Source: an uncultured Oscillibacter sp.
Lineage (GTDB): Bacteria; Bacillota; Clostridia; Oscillospirales; Oscillospiraceae
DNA length: 22,902 bases
Direction: 5' to 3'
NCBI GenBank assembly: GCA_910586735.1
Contig: CAJUJW010000042.1
Coordinates: forward strand, 1 to 22,902
The notes under the pieces were generated by a model. That model worked only from the letters and a program-made list of their open reading frames with translations, did not search any database and was not told the DNA's origin. How positions within the stretch are numbered: position 1 is the stretch's first letter; every line of letters starts with the position of its first letter. Made by a program: the position numbers and the translations under genes. This document shows, piece after piece, positions 1 to 6,502 of the stretch.

Positions 1-244
1 TCCCACATCAAGCCTGGAATTGGCCCCTTCCGTTCCTCGTCCGCAAATGCAATCTAACAGGAAAAAAAAGCCCTGACAAGGCTTTTTCCGGCCTTTTAAC
101 CGAACTGAAAATTGCCGTCCGAAAGCCTGGTGTCATTTGCCGGAAGGAAGTAACGCAGCCCAATTTCTTCCAAAAAGCGAAGGCCGGAGGACAGGTCCCT
201 TTGGCGAAACGCAGCGCCCCCTGTCCCCCGGCCCCCGAGAGTCC
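1..244. other. Left-edge intergenic region
   Basis: No convincing complete gene is seen. One plus-strand frame is open from the edge to a TAA at 55-57 and is followed at once by a terminator-like hairpin (65-87), so it could be the last 18 codons of a gene lying to the left; this is weak. From about 90 to 244 there is only the 3' flank of the minus-strand gene that ends at 245, including an imperfectly placed inverted repeat GGACAGG (189-195) / CCTGTCC (220-226) that might help end that transcript. Confidence 0.4.
65..87. terminator. Small bidirectional terminator
   Basis: AAAAAGCC (65-72), a 7-nt loop, then GGCTTTTT (80-87). The A-run on one side and T-run on the other would give a U-tract for either direction. 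The GC part of the stem is only three pairs, so it is a weak hairpin. Confidence 0.45.
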
Positions 245-1528
245 TTATTCGACCTTCCGCTCCTCCTTCTGAGGAAGGAAATACTTCTGCCCCAGCTGGA
301 CCAGCACGCCCTCTTCCACCATATGATGCAGCACCAGCGTACACTGCTTGGGCTGAATATGGAGGAGGTCCACAATGTCCTGACGGTAGGCAAAGCCCGC
401 CTGGGCCAGATACCCCAGAATGGCCTCCCGGTGCTGTTCCGGCGGAATCACGGTGCCGGGGAGATAATACTTCCCCCCTACCCGCACCAGCTTCCCCAGT
501 TCCGTCAGGCGGCGAAGCCGGGCGTATGTAGCCGTTTTGGACAGGCCCAGCAGGTCCGACACATCGCCTCGGGAGACAAAGCCCTGCTCCAGCACCCGCT
601 GGAGGACCTGCTCATCCTCGGCGTCCCGGCCGTCGTCCCGCTTGAGGTCCCGGAGAGTCGCCCGCTCCAGTCCGCCCCGAATCAAGGCCGTCCGGGTGAG
701 CCGGGACAGCCGCGGCAGGTCCAGGGGCTTCCTGGACCGCTCCGTCAGAAGAACATGCGCGTCTTCCCCGGGCTTCCGGCGCTGCCGCTCCTCTTCCAAA
801 AGGCGGCGGACGGCGCTGGTCAAAACCACTTCCCGGTCCGGCAAGCGGAGGAGCCCCTCCTCAAAATCCACCTGGTCCCAGGTGAGCGCGATCATCTCCT
901 GCGCCTGGAGCCCCAGCTGCCAGCCCAGCCACATAGCCAGACCCGCCGCCGTCTCCCGTTCCGCCTGAAGGACCTTCCACAATTTAAACTCGTCCACCTG
1001 CACAGGCGGAGGCTTGGGGGCCTTTCGGGCCGGGGCGCTGGCGGAGAACCGGAGCTGCAATGTGGCAACCTCCACGCCGCTGATCCGCGCCGCCTCGGGC
1101 CAGTCCATCCGGTCAAGGCAGCGGATAATCCAGTCGTACCGCAGGTCCAGCAGGCGCACGTCCTTCAGCCCGCCCCGGTCCAGCGCCAGCCGGGCAAGGC
1201 GGGAAATGGACTCCAGCCGCATGGGCTTCCGCTCTCGGGCGGAGAGGAGGACGTGAGGGTCCCCCGGCTCCTCCCGGGCCTCCTTGGCCTCGTGGAGCTT
1301 CCAGAGCAGAGCGCGGACCTCGCCGTCCAGAGGGATCATCCGGTCCGGCAGCTCCAGCCGGTCGTCCAGGAAGGAGACCTGATTCCAGGTCAGAGAGGCA
1401 ATCTCCTCCCGGGTCAGACCCTCCAGCCAGGCCAGGCGGAGCACCAGGGCCTCGGGCCCCGTCTGCTCCCGCTCCAGAAGGCGGCGCAGCGCGGCCTCAT
1501 CCAAACGCCGGTTCTTTTCCTTTTCCAT
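245..1528 (-). CDS. Tandem degenerate tyrosine-recombinase-like protein with two C-terminal winged helices
   Basis: 427 residues. The ATG at 1528 is preferred to one at 1570 because a GGGGGGAG Shine-Dalgarno sits just before it. Residues about 26-160 and 195-302 are two copies of one unit, each with a phage-integrase-like segment: GLTREEIASLTWNQV (37-51) and GLQAQEMIALTWDQV (206-220). In active recombinases this segment carries the first catalytic Arg (GLRxxE); here it is Thr39 and Gln208. The HxxR box is LDLR in copy 1 (first His lost) and RDLK in copy 2 (both residues changed), and the place expected for the Tyr near 158-162 reads QLRFS. Two winged-helix-like units follow (304-357, 367-419), each ending in a wing of the GxKYxLP form. 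I infer a non-catalytic DNA-binding protein, perhaps a regulator. It lies 91 nt downstream of the 112-residue gene on the same strand. Confidence 0.75.
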   Translation of the reverse strand: MEKEKNRRLDEAALRRLLEREQTGPEALVLRLAWLEGLTREEIASLTWNQVSFLDDRLELPDRMIPLDGEVRALLWKLHEAKEAREEPGDPHVLLSARERKPMRLESISRLARLALDRGGLKDVRLLDLRYDWIIRCLDRMDWPEAARISGVEVATLQLRFSASAPARKAPKPPPVQVDEFKLWKVLQAERETAAGLAMWLGWQLGLQAQEMIALTWDQVDFEEGLLRLPDREVVLTSAVRRLLEEERQRRKPGEDAHVLLTERSRKPLDLPRLSRLTRTALIRGGLERATLRDLKRDDGRDAEDEQVLQRVLEQGFVSRGDVSDLLGLSKTATYARLRRLTELGKLVRVGGKYYLPGTVIPPEQHREAILGYLAQAGFAYRQDIVDLLHIQPKQCTLVLHHMVEEGVLVQLGQKYFLPQKEERKVE

Positions 1529-1619
1529 GGCGCTCCCCCCTTCCGGCTTTGCGTTACTTTCATCTGGCAAGTCCGGCGAACTTTTAGAAATATTTCCCAG
1601 CCGCCCCAGACTTAATCCG

Positions 1620-1958
1620 TCAGCCGTTTACAGCGGCGGAGCGCCCCGCCTCCCGGGAGACGCCGGCCATCTCCGCCCCGGTGAGGTCCCAGCAGCCATG
1701 CCGGGTCACCAGTCCGCCGGCAAGGCGTCCCTGATTGACGGAAAAAATGGCGTCGTAGGGCACTTTTTCCACACGGGACCGCAGCGCGCCGGAGATCAAA
1801 TACTTCCCGTTTTGCAGCACACTGCCGGAAAACCGGTTCCTCTGGCCCAGCAGATGGAACTCTCCCGAGACGGTTCCGGCGTCCTCCTGAAGAAGCAGTT
1901 TTCCCACCCTGGGACCCAGTTGGCTTTGCAGAATCACGGTGTAACAGACTTTTTTCAC
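1620..1958 (-). CDS. Hypothetical protein, 112 residues
   Basis: I do not recognise a family. It starts with GTG at 1958, with GGGAAG seven bases upstream; an overlapping ATG at 1963 stops after two codons. It lacks a signal peptide and membrane segments. Short alternating hydrophobic stretches with Gly turns (residues about 28-60 and 68-90) suggest a mainly beta fold. A good promoter lies just upstream (1983-2010), and the recombinase-like gene follows on the same strand after 91 nt with no evident terminator, so the two are probably cotranscribed. The last 20 residues look disordered. Confidence 0.6.
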   Translation of the reverse strand: MKKVCYTVILQSQLGPRVGKLLLQEDAGTVSGEFHLLGQRNRFSGSVLQNGKYLISGALRSRVEKVPYDAIFSVNQGRLAGGLVTRHGCWDLTGAEMAGVSREAGRSAAVNG

Positions 1959-1982
1959 AGCATCACTTCCCGTTATGGTTCG

Positions 1983-2010
1983 ATTATAAATAGGCGAACG
2001 TTTTCACCAA
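1983..2010 (-). promoter_or_regulatory. Sigma-A-like promoter for the 112-residue gene
   Basis: On the minus strand: TTGGTG (2010-2005), 16-nt spacer, perfect TATAAT (1988-1983). The start codon is about 25 nt downstream of the -10. Confidence 0.65.
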
Positions 2011-2095
2011 AGGGACAATTTTACATAAAGCGTCGGTTTTTGGACATAATTGCAACAATTGTCAAAATCGCTCGAAGCCTGTCGATGGCTGCTAT

Positions 2096-2131
2096 AAAAA
2101 AAGAGGGCGGGGAAACCCCGTCCTCTTTTTT
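2096..2131 (-). terminator. Intrinsic terminator of the TetR gene
   Basis: Inverted repeat AAGAGG-G-CGGGG / CCCCG-T-CCTCTT (2101-2112 and 2116-2127) with a 3-nt loop and one internal mismatch. The flanking A-run (2096-2100) gives a U-tract on the minus strand, just after the stop codon at 2141. Confidence 0.85.
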
Positions 2132-2140
2132 GCGCTGTTC

Positions 2141-2731
2141 TCAAGACATCCAGTCCCAGTCCCCCTGTTCCCGCAAAGTCTGCCAAACGGCGCCCGCCGC
2201 GCTCTTCTCCGCCGTGCGCTCCAGGGCGTCCGCCAGCTCCTCCGGCGTCAGAGCCAGGCCGCCGCGAATCCAGCCCTCCAGCAAGGACAGCAGAAGGGCC
2301 TGTCCGCACCGCCGTTCCCGCTCCTCCGCCGCCCGGTCCGGCGCCGTGCCGCAGCGGTCCCGGTAATAGACCTGGACCGCCTCCAGCACCTCCTCCAGAG
2401 GAATCATCCTCCCCAGACCCGCCTGTCCCTCCCGGTCCAGCGCCGCCTGGTAAAAGGCCCGTTCCCCGGCGGCCCGGTCCAGCAGCTCCAGCAGCGCCTG
2501 CCGCCAGGTCAGGCAGTTCTCCAGGCGCTCCAGCAGCAGCGCCCGCTCCTGCCGGAGGCACCAGTCGAAGAGGTCGTAGATGTCGTTAAAGTGGTAATAG
2601 AAAGACTGCCGCCGGAGGCCGCACCGCTCCGTCAGCTCCCGCACCCGGAGCTGATCCAGCGGCTCTTCCCTCAGCAGCGCCCGCAGGGCGGCGCTCAGGT
2701 CGCGTCTGGTTCGCTTCTCATATTCCGGCAT
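2141..2731 (-). CDS. TetR/AcrR-type transcriptional regulator (DhaS-like subgroup)
   Basis: 196 residues, a normal length for the family. The N-terminal DNA-binding domain spans about 8-55: a helix with LSAALRALLREEPLDQLRV, then the helix-turn-helix ELTERCGLRRQSFYYHFNDI with the typical TetR YYHF motif, followed by YDLFDW, as in the DhaS-like branch. The C-terminal helical domain (about 60-196) would bind a ligand and dimerise; its ligand cannot be read from the sequence. AGGAGG lies 6 nt before the ATG. It has its own promoter (2825-2853) and terminator (2096-2131), so it is monocistronic. A perfect 15-bp palindrome in its leader (2790-2804) could be an autoregulatory operator. No obvious target gene stands next to it, except possibly the divergent 57-residue gene. 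Confidence 0.85.
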   Translation of the reverse strand: MPEYEKRTRRDLSAALRALLREEPLDQLRVRELTERCGLRRQSFYYHFNDIYDLFDWCLRQERALLLERLENCLTWRQALLELLDRAAGERAFYQAALDREGQAGLGRMIPLEEVLEAVQVYYRDRCGTAPDRAAEERERRCGQALLLSLLEGWIRGGLALTPEELADALERTAEKSAAGAVWQTLREQGDWDWMS

Positions 2732-2789
2732 AAATTTCCTCCTGTCCGCCGGGTCCGAGGGCCCCGGCGTGTCTGTAACGATTCCCGGT

Positions 2790-2804
2790 CTTTCCGGCGG
2801 AAAG
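2790..2804. promoter_or_regulatory. 15-bp palindrome, possible TetR operator
   Basis: CTTTCCG-G-CGGAAAG is a perfect inverted repeat with a one-base centre, placed about 15-30 nt after the predicted start point of the TetR gene. TetR-family operators are often palindromes of this size next to their own gene. The assignment is inference. Confidence 0.4.
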
Positions 2805-2824
2805 TCCGTTTTTTCGCCGCTTTA

Positions 2825-2853
2825 AGCATACTCTACGCCCTCCTTCCCGTCAA
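2825..2853 (-). promoter_or_regulatory. Sigma-A-like promoter for the TetR gene
   Basis: On the minus strand: TTGACG (2853-2848), 17-nt spacer, TATGCT (2830-2825). The predicted leader is about 85 nt. Confidence 0.75.
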
Positions 2854-2978
2854 GATTCCCCTCTTTCTCATTTTTCAGGGGGCCTCGACAAATTCAGACA
2901 AGTTATTTCCCGAATGTTGTGTATGATAACCATAGCCACCGGCTACATTTTGTGTTTCATAAGAAAGGAAGATCTACC

Positions 2979-3152
2979 ATGACCCTGCTGTCCAAAGAGT
3001 ATCTGCTGTTGTTCAACGCCGTCACTGACGCAGAGCGTACCCTGTCTCAGCTGCGGGAATCTCTGCTGGAAGCCCAACGGCAGGCAGAGGAGCTTTTTTT
3101 GGAAAATACGCCCTCGGACGATCCGCCCGAAGAAGCCGGGGGCGCTCTATAG
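2979..3152 (+). CDS. Small helical protein, 57 residues (paralogue of 15252-15413)
   Basis: The start at 2979 has AAAGGAA eight bases upstream; an in-frame ATG at 2919 lacks a ribosome site. The protein is acidic and probably one long amphipathic helix pair, with coiled-coil-like spacing in residues 14-42, and a Pro/Asp/Glu-rich tail. It has no signal peptide. The N-terminus, with L4, K6, Y8, L11, N13, A14 and A18, matches residue for residue the N-terminus of the 53-residue protein at 15252-15413, so the two appear to belong to one unnamed family. It is transcribed away from the TetR gene. Function unknown. Confidence 0.65.
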   Translation: MTLLSKEYLLLFNAVTDAERTLSQLRESLLEAQRQAEELFLENTPSDDPPEEAGGAL

Positions 3153-3169
3153 ACCCTGGGCAAAACCCG

Positions 3170-3198
3170 TTGACCTCCCGGCAATATTAGCGTATAAT
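3170..3198 (+). promoter_or_regulatory. Strong sigma-A-like promoter for the polysaccharide operon
   Basis: TTGACC (3170-3175), 17-nt spacer, TATAAT (3193-3198). The predicted start point is near 3205, giving a leader of about 50 nt before the glycosyltransferase. Confidence 0.85.
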
Positions 3199-3255
3199 GT
3201 CGCTATATCCCGGAGGCCGCCCTAACCGGCGGAACCCGGCCCATGGAGGTTTCCT

Positions 3256-4272
3256 ATGCCCAGCATTTCTGTCATCGTCCCCGTCTATCAGGCGGAGAAA
3301 TTTCTGCACCGCTGCGTGGACAGCGTGTGCCGCCAGACCTTTTCCGACTGGGAGCTCATCCTGGTGGACGACGGGTCCACCGACGGTTCCCCGGCCCTGT
3401 GCGACAAGCTGGCCGCCAGGGACAGCCGGGTCCGGGTCTTCCACCGGAAGAAGAACCAGGGCGTCAGCGAGGCCCGGAACCTGGGCCTCAACGAGGCCAG
3501 GGGGGACTACGCCGCCTTTCTGGACGCCGACGACTGCTATGAGTTCCACGCCCTGGAGACCCTCTGGAACCTCCGGGAGCAGTCCGGGGCGGACGCCGCC
3601 GCCTGCGGCCTCACCTATCTGTTCCCCGACGGGAAGCAGTCCGTGCAGAGCCAGCTCCCCGCCGGAATCTTCGGCCAGGCGGAGATACGGGAAAAGCTCA
3701 TCGACCCCCTGGTGGGGGACCGGCTGGCCCAGCCAGTGTTCAACGGCTACAGCGTGTGCTACCTCTTCTCCACGGACCTTATCCGCAAAAACCACCTCGT
3801 CTTCGACGGGCCCTATCTGGAGGACGAGCTCTTTGTCCTGGAGTATTTCTGCCTGGCCCGTTCTTTGGCGGTGACGGACCAGCCCCTCTACCGCTATTTC
3901 CTCCACGGCGAGTCCGCCACCCACCACTACATGGCCGATTTCGCCCAGGTCTTCACCCGCTTCATGGAGCGGAAGGAGGCCCTGGTGGCCAAGTACGGCC
4001 TGGAGGCCGGCCGCCCCCAGTGGCGGGAGAGCTCCAACTGGGCGGGACTGCTCATCGCCGTGGGCAACGAGTACGCCCGGGACAATCCCAAGACCATCCG
4101 CCAGCGGCAGAAGGCCGTCAAGGAGTTCTGCCGCCGCCCGGAGATGCAGAAGGCCATCCGGGAGCTGGCCCCCGCGGGCCTGAACCCCAACAAACAGATG
4201 GTGGCCAACCTGGTCCGGGGCAAACACTTCTTCACCCTGACTCAGCTCTACCGGCTGAAGAACCGGATCTGA
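3256..4272 (+). CDS. Glycosyltransferase family 2
   Basis: 338 residues, typical for a GT-A fold family 2 enzyme that adds a sugar from a nucleotide-sugar donor to a growing surface polysaccharide. The N-terminus SISVIVPVYQAEKFL is the classic GT2 opening. DDGSTDG (38-44) is the nucleotide-binding motif, NQGVSEARNLGL (67-78) the conserved helix, and DADD (90-93) the DXD-type metal site. LEDELF (188-193) fits the catalytic ED region. No membrane segment is evident; the C-terminal part (about 225-338) is helical and basic, possibly for membrane contact. GGAGG stands 7 nt before the ATG. It is the first gene of a two-gene operon; the next start is only 11 nt after its stop. The sugar specificity cannot be told. 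Confidence 0.9.
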   Translation: MPSISVIVPVYQAEKFLHRCVDSVCRQTFSDWELILVDDGSTDGSPALCDKLAARDSRVRVFHRKKNQGVSEARNLGLNEARGDYAAFLDADDCYEFHALETLWNLREQSGADAAACGLTYLFPDGKQSVQSQLPAGIFGQAEIREKLIDPLVGDRLAQPVFNGYSVCYLFSTDLIRKNHLVFDGPYLEDELFVLEYFCLARSLAVTDQPLYRYFLHGESATHHYMADFAQVFTRFMERKEALVAKYGLEAGRPQWRESSNWAGLLIAVGNEYARDNPKTIRQRQKAVKEFCRRPEMQKAIRELAPAGLNPNKQMVANLVRGKHFFTLTQLYRLKNRI

Positions 4273-4282
4273 GGGAAACGCC

Positions 4283-5797
4283 ATGACACTATTAAAAGAG
4301 AGTTACCTCTGCCATCTCCTGCTTCTCCTGGCCGCCGCCTATCAGGACAGCGGGCTCCACCGACTGGCGGTCCGCCTGGGGGCCTGGTGCAGCCGCCAGA
4401 TTGACGAAAGCGCCGTCCTCCGCCCCCTGTGCCGGGAGGGGGCCCTGGCCCGCTCCTGGCCGGACAGCCTTTGCTGCAAGCTCCTCTCCTGGCTGGTGAA
4501 CCTGCCCGCCCGCCTCCTGCGGAGGTTTTACCTCCTCCTGGAGGGCACCTTTGAAACCAGCGTTTTCTCCCAGCTGGCCTTCCGCCTGGGGGACGAGACG
4601 GCGGTGGCCGAGGGCTGGCTGATTCTCCTCCTCTGGATCATCCCCTACGACTACTGGAACAACGCCTACACCCTCATGGCCTTTCTCCTCCTCCTGCTCC
4701 TGCTCCACGCCGGGGCCATGGGCCGGGGGGACCGCCGCCTGGACGTGGAGGCCCTGGGTTTCTTCCCCGCCCTCTTCTTCGGGGCGGTGGTCCTGGGGGT
4801 AGTCTTCTCCCTGACCCGGAACGCCTCCACCCGCTTCCTCATTTACCACATTTCCGCCGCCCTCTGCGTGGCGGTGACGGTCAGCGCCCTGCGCTCGGCG
4901 GAGGAGCTGAAGCGCCTGGCGGCGGGGGCCTCCGGCTGTGTGGCCGTCTCCTCCCTGTACGCCATCTACCAGCGCCTCTCCGGCCTGGAGGTCAACGAGT
5001 CCTACGTGGACATGGACCTGAACGCCGACATGCCCAGCCGGGTCCTCTCCTTCTTCGACAACCCCAACACCTTCGCCGAGGTGCTCCTGCTCCTCCTGCC
5101 CCTGACCCTGGCCCTGATTCTCTGCTCCAAGCACCTTGTCTCCAAGCTGGCGGCCTCGGCGGCTTTCGTCCTGGGGGCGGCGGCCCTGGGCATGACCTAC
5201 TGCCGCGCCGCCTGGATCGGCATCGCCTGCGCCATGGTGGTGATGATTTTTCTCTGGAAGCCCAAGCTGCTGCCCCTCTTCTTCGCCCTGTGCCTCCTGG
5301 CGGTTCCCTTCCTCCCCGTCAGCATCTGGAACCGCATCCTCACCATTTTCAACTCCGCGGATTCCTCCACCACCAGCCGCTTCTCCCTCTTCAAGGCGGG
5401 CATGGAGGTCGTCCGCCGCCGTCCCCTCTCCGGGGCGGGCCTGGGCACCGCCGCCGTCCAGCGCTATGTGAAACTGCTGAACTTCTACCACGCCCGGACC
5501 CCCTTCGTCCACTCCCACAACATCTATATTCAGGTCTGGGCGGAGATGGGCGTCTTAGGGTTCGTAGGCTTCGTGGGCTCCGCCCTCTGGGGCGTGAAGC
5601 GGGCGGCCCACGCCGTCCGGCACTGCGCCGGCGGGGCGGCCAGGACCATCACCGCCGCCGCCTGCGCGGCCCTGTGCGGGGCCCTGGTCTGCGGCCTGGC
5701 GGACTACCTCTGGAACTACCCCAGGGTGATGTGCATTTTCTGGTTCGTCTTCGCCGTGGCCCTGGGCGGCGTCAAGCTCTGCCAGGAGAGCGCCTGA
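4283..5797 (+). CDS. O-antigen ligase / Wzy-type polymerase family membrane protein
   Basis: 504 residues with about ten or more hydrophobic segments; the first 100 residues are a less hydrophobic cytoplasmic lead with several Cys and Arg. Family hallmarks are the FFDNPNTFAEVLLLLLP segment (about 256-272) and the long extracytoplasmic loop with SRFSLFKAGMEVVRRRPLSG, then HARTPFVHSHNIYIQVWAEM, whose HSHN is the conserved His-containing ligase motif. Such proteins join or polymerise lipid-linked glycans at the outer face of the membrane. In a Gram-positive cell this would be capsule, exopolysaccharide or teichoic-acid-like glycan. GAGGG precedes the ATG, and the gene follows the GT2 gene closely. 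A strong hairpin (5820-5847) ends the operon. Whether it ligates or polymerises cannot be decided. Confidence 0.85.
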   Translation: MTLLKESYLCHLLLLLAAAYQDSGLHRLAVRLGAWCSRQIDESAVLRPLCREGALARSWPDSLCCKLLSWLVNLPARLLRRFYLLLEGTFETSVFSQLAFRLGDETAVAEGWLILLLWIIPYDYWNNAYTLMAFLLLLLLLHAGAMGRGDRRLDVEALGFFPALFFGAVVLGVVFSLTRNASTRFLIYHISAALCVAVTVSALRSAEELKRLAAGASGCVAVSSLYAIYQRLSGLEVNESYVDMDLNADMPSRVLSFFDNPNTFAEVLLLLLPLTLALILCSKHLVSKLAASAAFVLGAAALGMTYCRAAWIGIACAMVVMIFLWKPKLLPLFFALCLLAVPFLPVSIWNRILTIFNSADSSTTSRFSLFKAGMEVVRRRPLSGAGLGTAAVQRYVKLLNFYHARTPFVHSHNIYIQVWAEMGVLGFVGFVGSALWGVKRAAHAVRHCAGGAARTITAAACAALCGALVCGLADYLWNYPRVMCIFWFVFAVALGGVKLCQESA

Positions 5798-5819
5798 ACC
5801 ATCCGCAAAACGGCAACGA

Positions 5820-5847
5820 CCCCCGGAGAGATACGCCTCTCCGGGGG
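5820..5847 (+). terminator. Terminator after the polysaccharide operon
   Basis: CCCCCGGAGAG (5820-5830), 6-nt loop, CTCTCCGGGGG (5837-5847): an 11-bp perfect stem. The following T-run is poor (TTCGCTT). Confidence 0.75.
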
Positions 5848-5894
5848 TTCGCTTCCCCAAAGTGGACCCAAACAGGTCCTTTTGCGAGGCTGCT

Positions 5895-6131
5895 ATGATG
5901 GAACAAAAGATCAAACAAGACATTCCCATTGGGACGAACATCCGGGAGATACGCAGACAGCGGGGTTTGAAGCAGACCGAGCTGGTGCGCCTCCTGCAAT
6001 TGGAGGGCGTCCCCATGACCAGGGAGGCCCTGGTAAAAATCGAGCGGGGCGCGCAGCACATCCAGGCGTCCCAGCTCAGGGCCATCAAAAACGCCCTGGG
6101 CGTCACCTACGACCAGCTGCTGGAATCATGA
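5895..6131 (+). CDS. Small XRE-family helix-turn-helix regulator (78 residues)
   Basis: Start chosen at the first ATG of ATGATG, with GAGG seven bases upstream. The Cro/C1-type domain fills most of the protein: IGTNIREIRRQRGLKQTELV (helices 1-2), a slightly long insert, then MTREALVKIERGAQHIQASQ (recognition region) and LRAIKNALGVTYDQLL (closing helices). No effector domain is present. The stop codon overlaps an ATG (ATGA, 6128-6131) that begins the words MRAA, the same N-terminus as the ComF gene 363 bp further on, with a 13-bp identical DNA stretch. This suggests comF once followed this gene directly. No own promoter is obvious. Confidence 0.8.
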   Translation: MMEQKIKQDIPIGTNIREIRRQRGLKQTELVRLLQLEGVPMTREALVKIERGAQHIQASQLRAIKNALGVTYDQLLES

Positions 6132-6139
6132 GGGCCGCC
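6127..6139 (+). repeat. 13-bp direct repeat, left copy
   Basis: CATGAGGGCCGCC, identical to 6490-6502. Both copies hold an ATGA in which the TGA ends an XRE gene and the ATG begins MRAA. See the finding on a possible inserted cassette. Confidence 0.6.
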
Positions 6140-6223
6140 CTTTCCGAAGACACATTTTCAAACAATACCCCGCTTTATCTGCTCCAGGGATAAAACCAAA
6201 TATCTAGATTCCAGATACATATA

Positions 6224-6247
6224 CTCATATTCGGTGATGAATATGAG
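6224..6247. promoter_or_regulatory. Perfect inverted repeat over the start of the second XRE gene
   Basis: CTCATATTC (6224-6232), GGTGAT, GAATATGAG (6239-6247): 9-bp perfect arms. A possible -10 TATACT lies at 6220-6225, overlapping the left arm, and the start codon lies at or in the right arm; the spacer GGTGAT is itself part of an extended Shine-Dalgarno sequence. A third half-site AATATGAG occurs at 6262-6269. An autoregulatory operator of the encoded XRE protein is the likeliest role; a translation-blocking hairpin is the alternative. Confidence 0.55.
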
Positions 6248-6494
6248 AACTGAAATTCTGAAATATGAGCGGATACGAGATTTGAGAATTGACCGTGGAC
6301 TGACGCAGGAGGACATTGGGAAACTGCTCCACGTCAGCCAGAACACCTATTCACAGTACGAAATCGGCGAGATTCGTTATCCCCTGGATGCGGTAGTTAC
6401 GCTGGCAAAGTATTACAATGTTAGTGTCGATTACCTAGTGGGCCTGACGGACGAGACTGCTCCGTATCCCCGGAAACGGCAGACCGCGCCATGA
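6237..6494 (+). CDS. XRE-family helix-turn-helix regulator (85 residues)
   Basis: The domain YERIRDLRIDRGLTQEDIGK (helices 1-2), then LLHVSQNTYSQYEIGEIRYP (recognition helix and turn) and LDAVVTLAKYYNVSVDYLVG is a textbook Cro/C1-type fold. The tail of about 15 residues is polar. Start is uncertain among GTG 6234, ATG 6237 and ATG 6243: GGTGAT at 6233-6238 would best serve 6243, and relatives often start close to the LKYERIRDLR segment. The gene is visibly more AT-rich than its neighbours, which suggests separate origin. It sits between two copies of a 13-bp repeat. The stop overlaps the comF start (ATGA), so translation is coupled. Confidence 0.85.
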   Translation: MNMRTEILKYERIRDLRIDRGLTQEDIGKLLHVSQNTYSQYEIGEIRYPLDAVVTLAKYYNVSVDYLVGLTDETAPYPRKRQTAP

Positions 6495-6502
6495 GGGCCG
6501 CC
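6490..6502 (+). repeat. 13-bp direct repeat, right copy
   Basis: CATGAGGGCCGCC, identical to 6127-6139, and containing the real start codon of the ComF gene. Confidence 0.6.

Noticed and set aside
1..57. 3' end of a gene from the left
   Set aside because: Eighteen codons without family signal; kept only as a remark on the edge region.
1529..1570. N-terminal extension of the recombinase-like protein from ATG 1570
   Set aside because: No ribosome site before 1570, while GGGGGGAG precedes ATG 1528.
137..1615. Long plus-strand open frame (492 codons)
   Set aside because: It is antisense to the recombinase-like gene, rich in Pro, Gly, Gln and Leu, with no ribosome site or family signal; typical of a GC-rich antisense frame.
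245..1958. Integrative element with integrase and attachment site
   Set aside because: The recombinase-like units have lost the catalytic residues, no tRNA or direct repeat pair flanks the region, and no other mobile genes are present.
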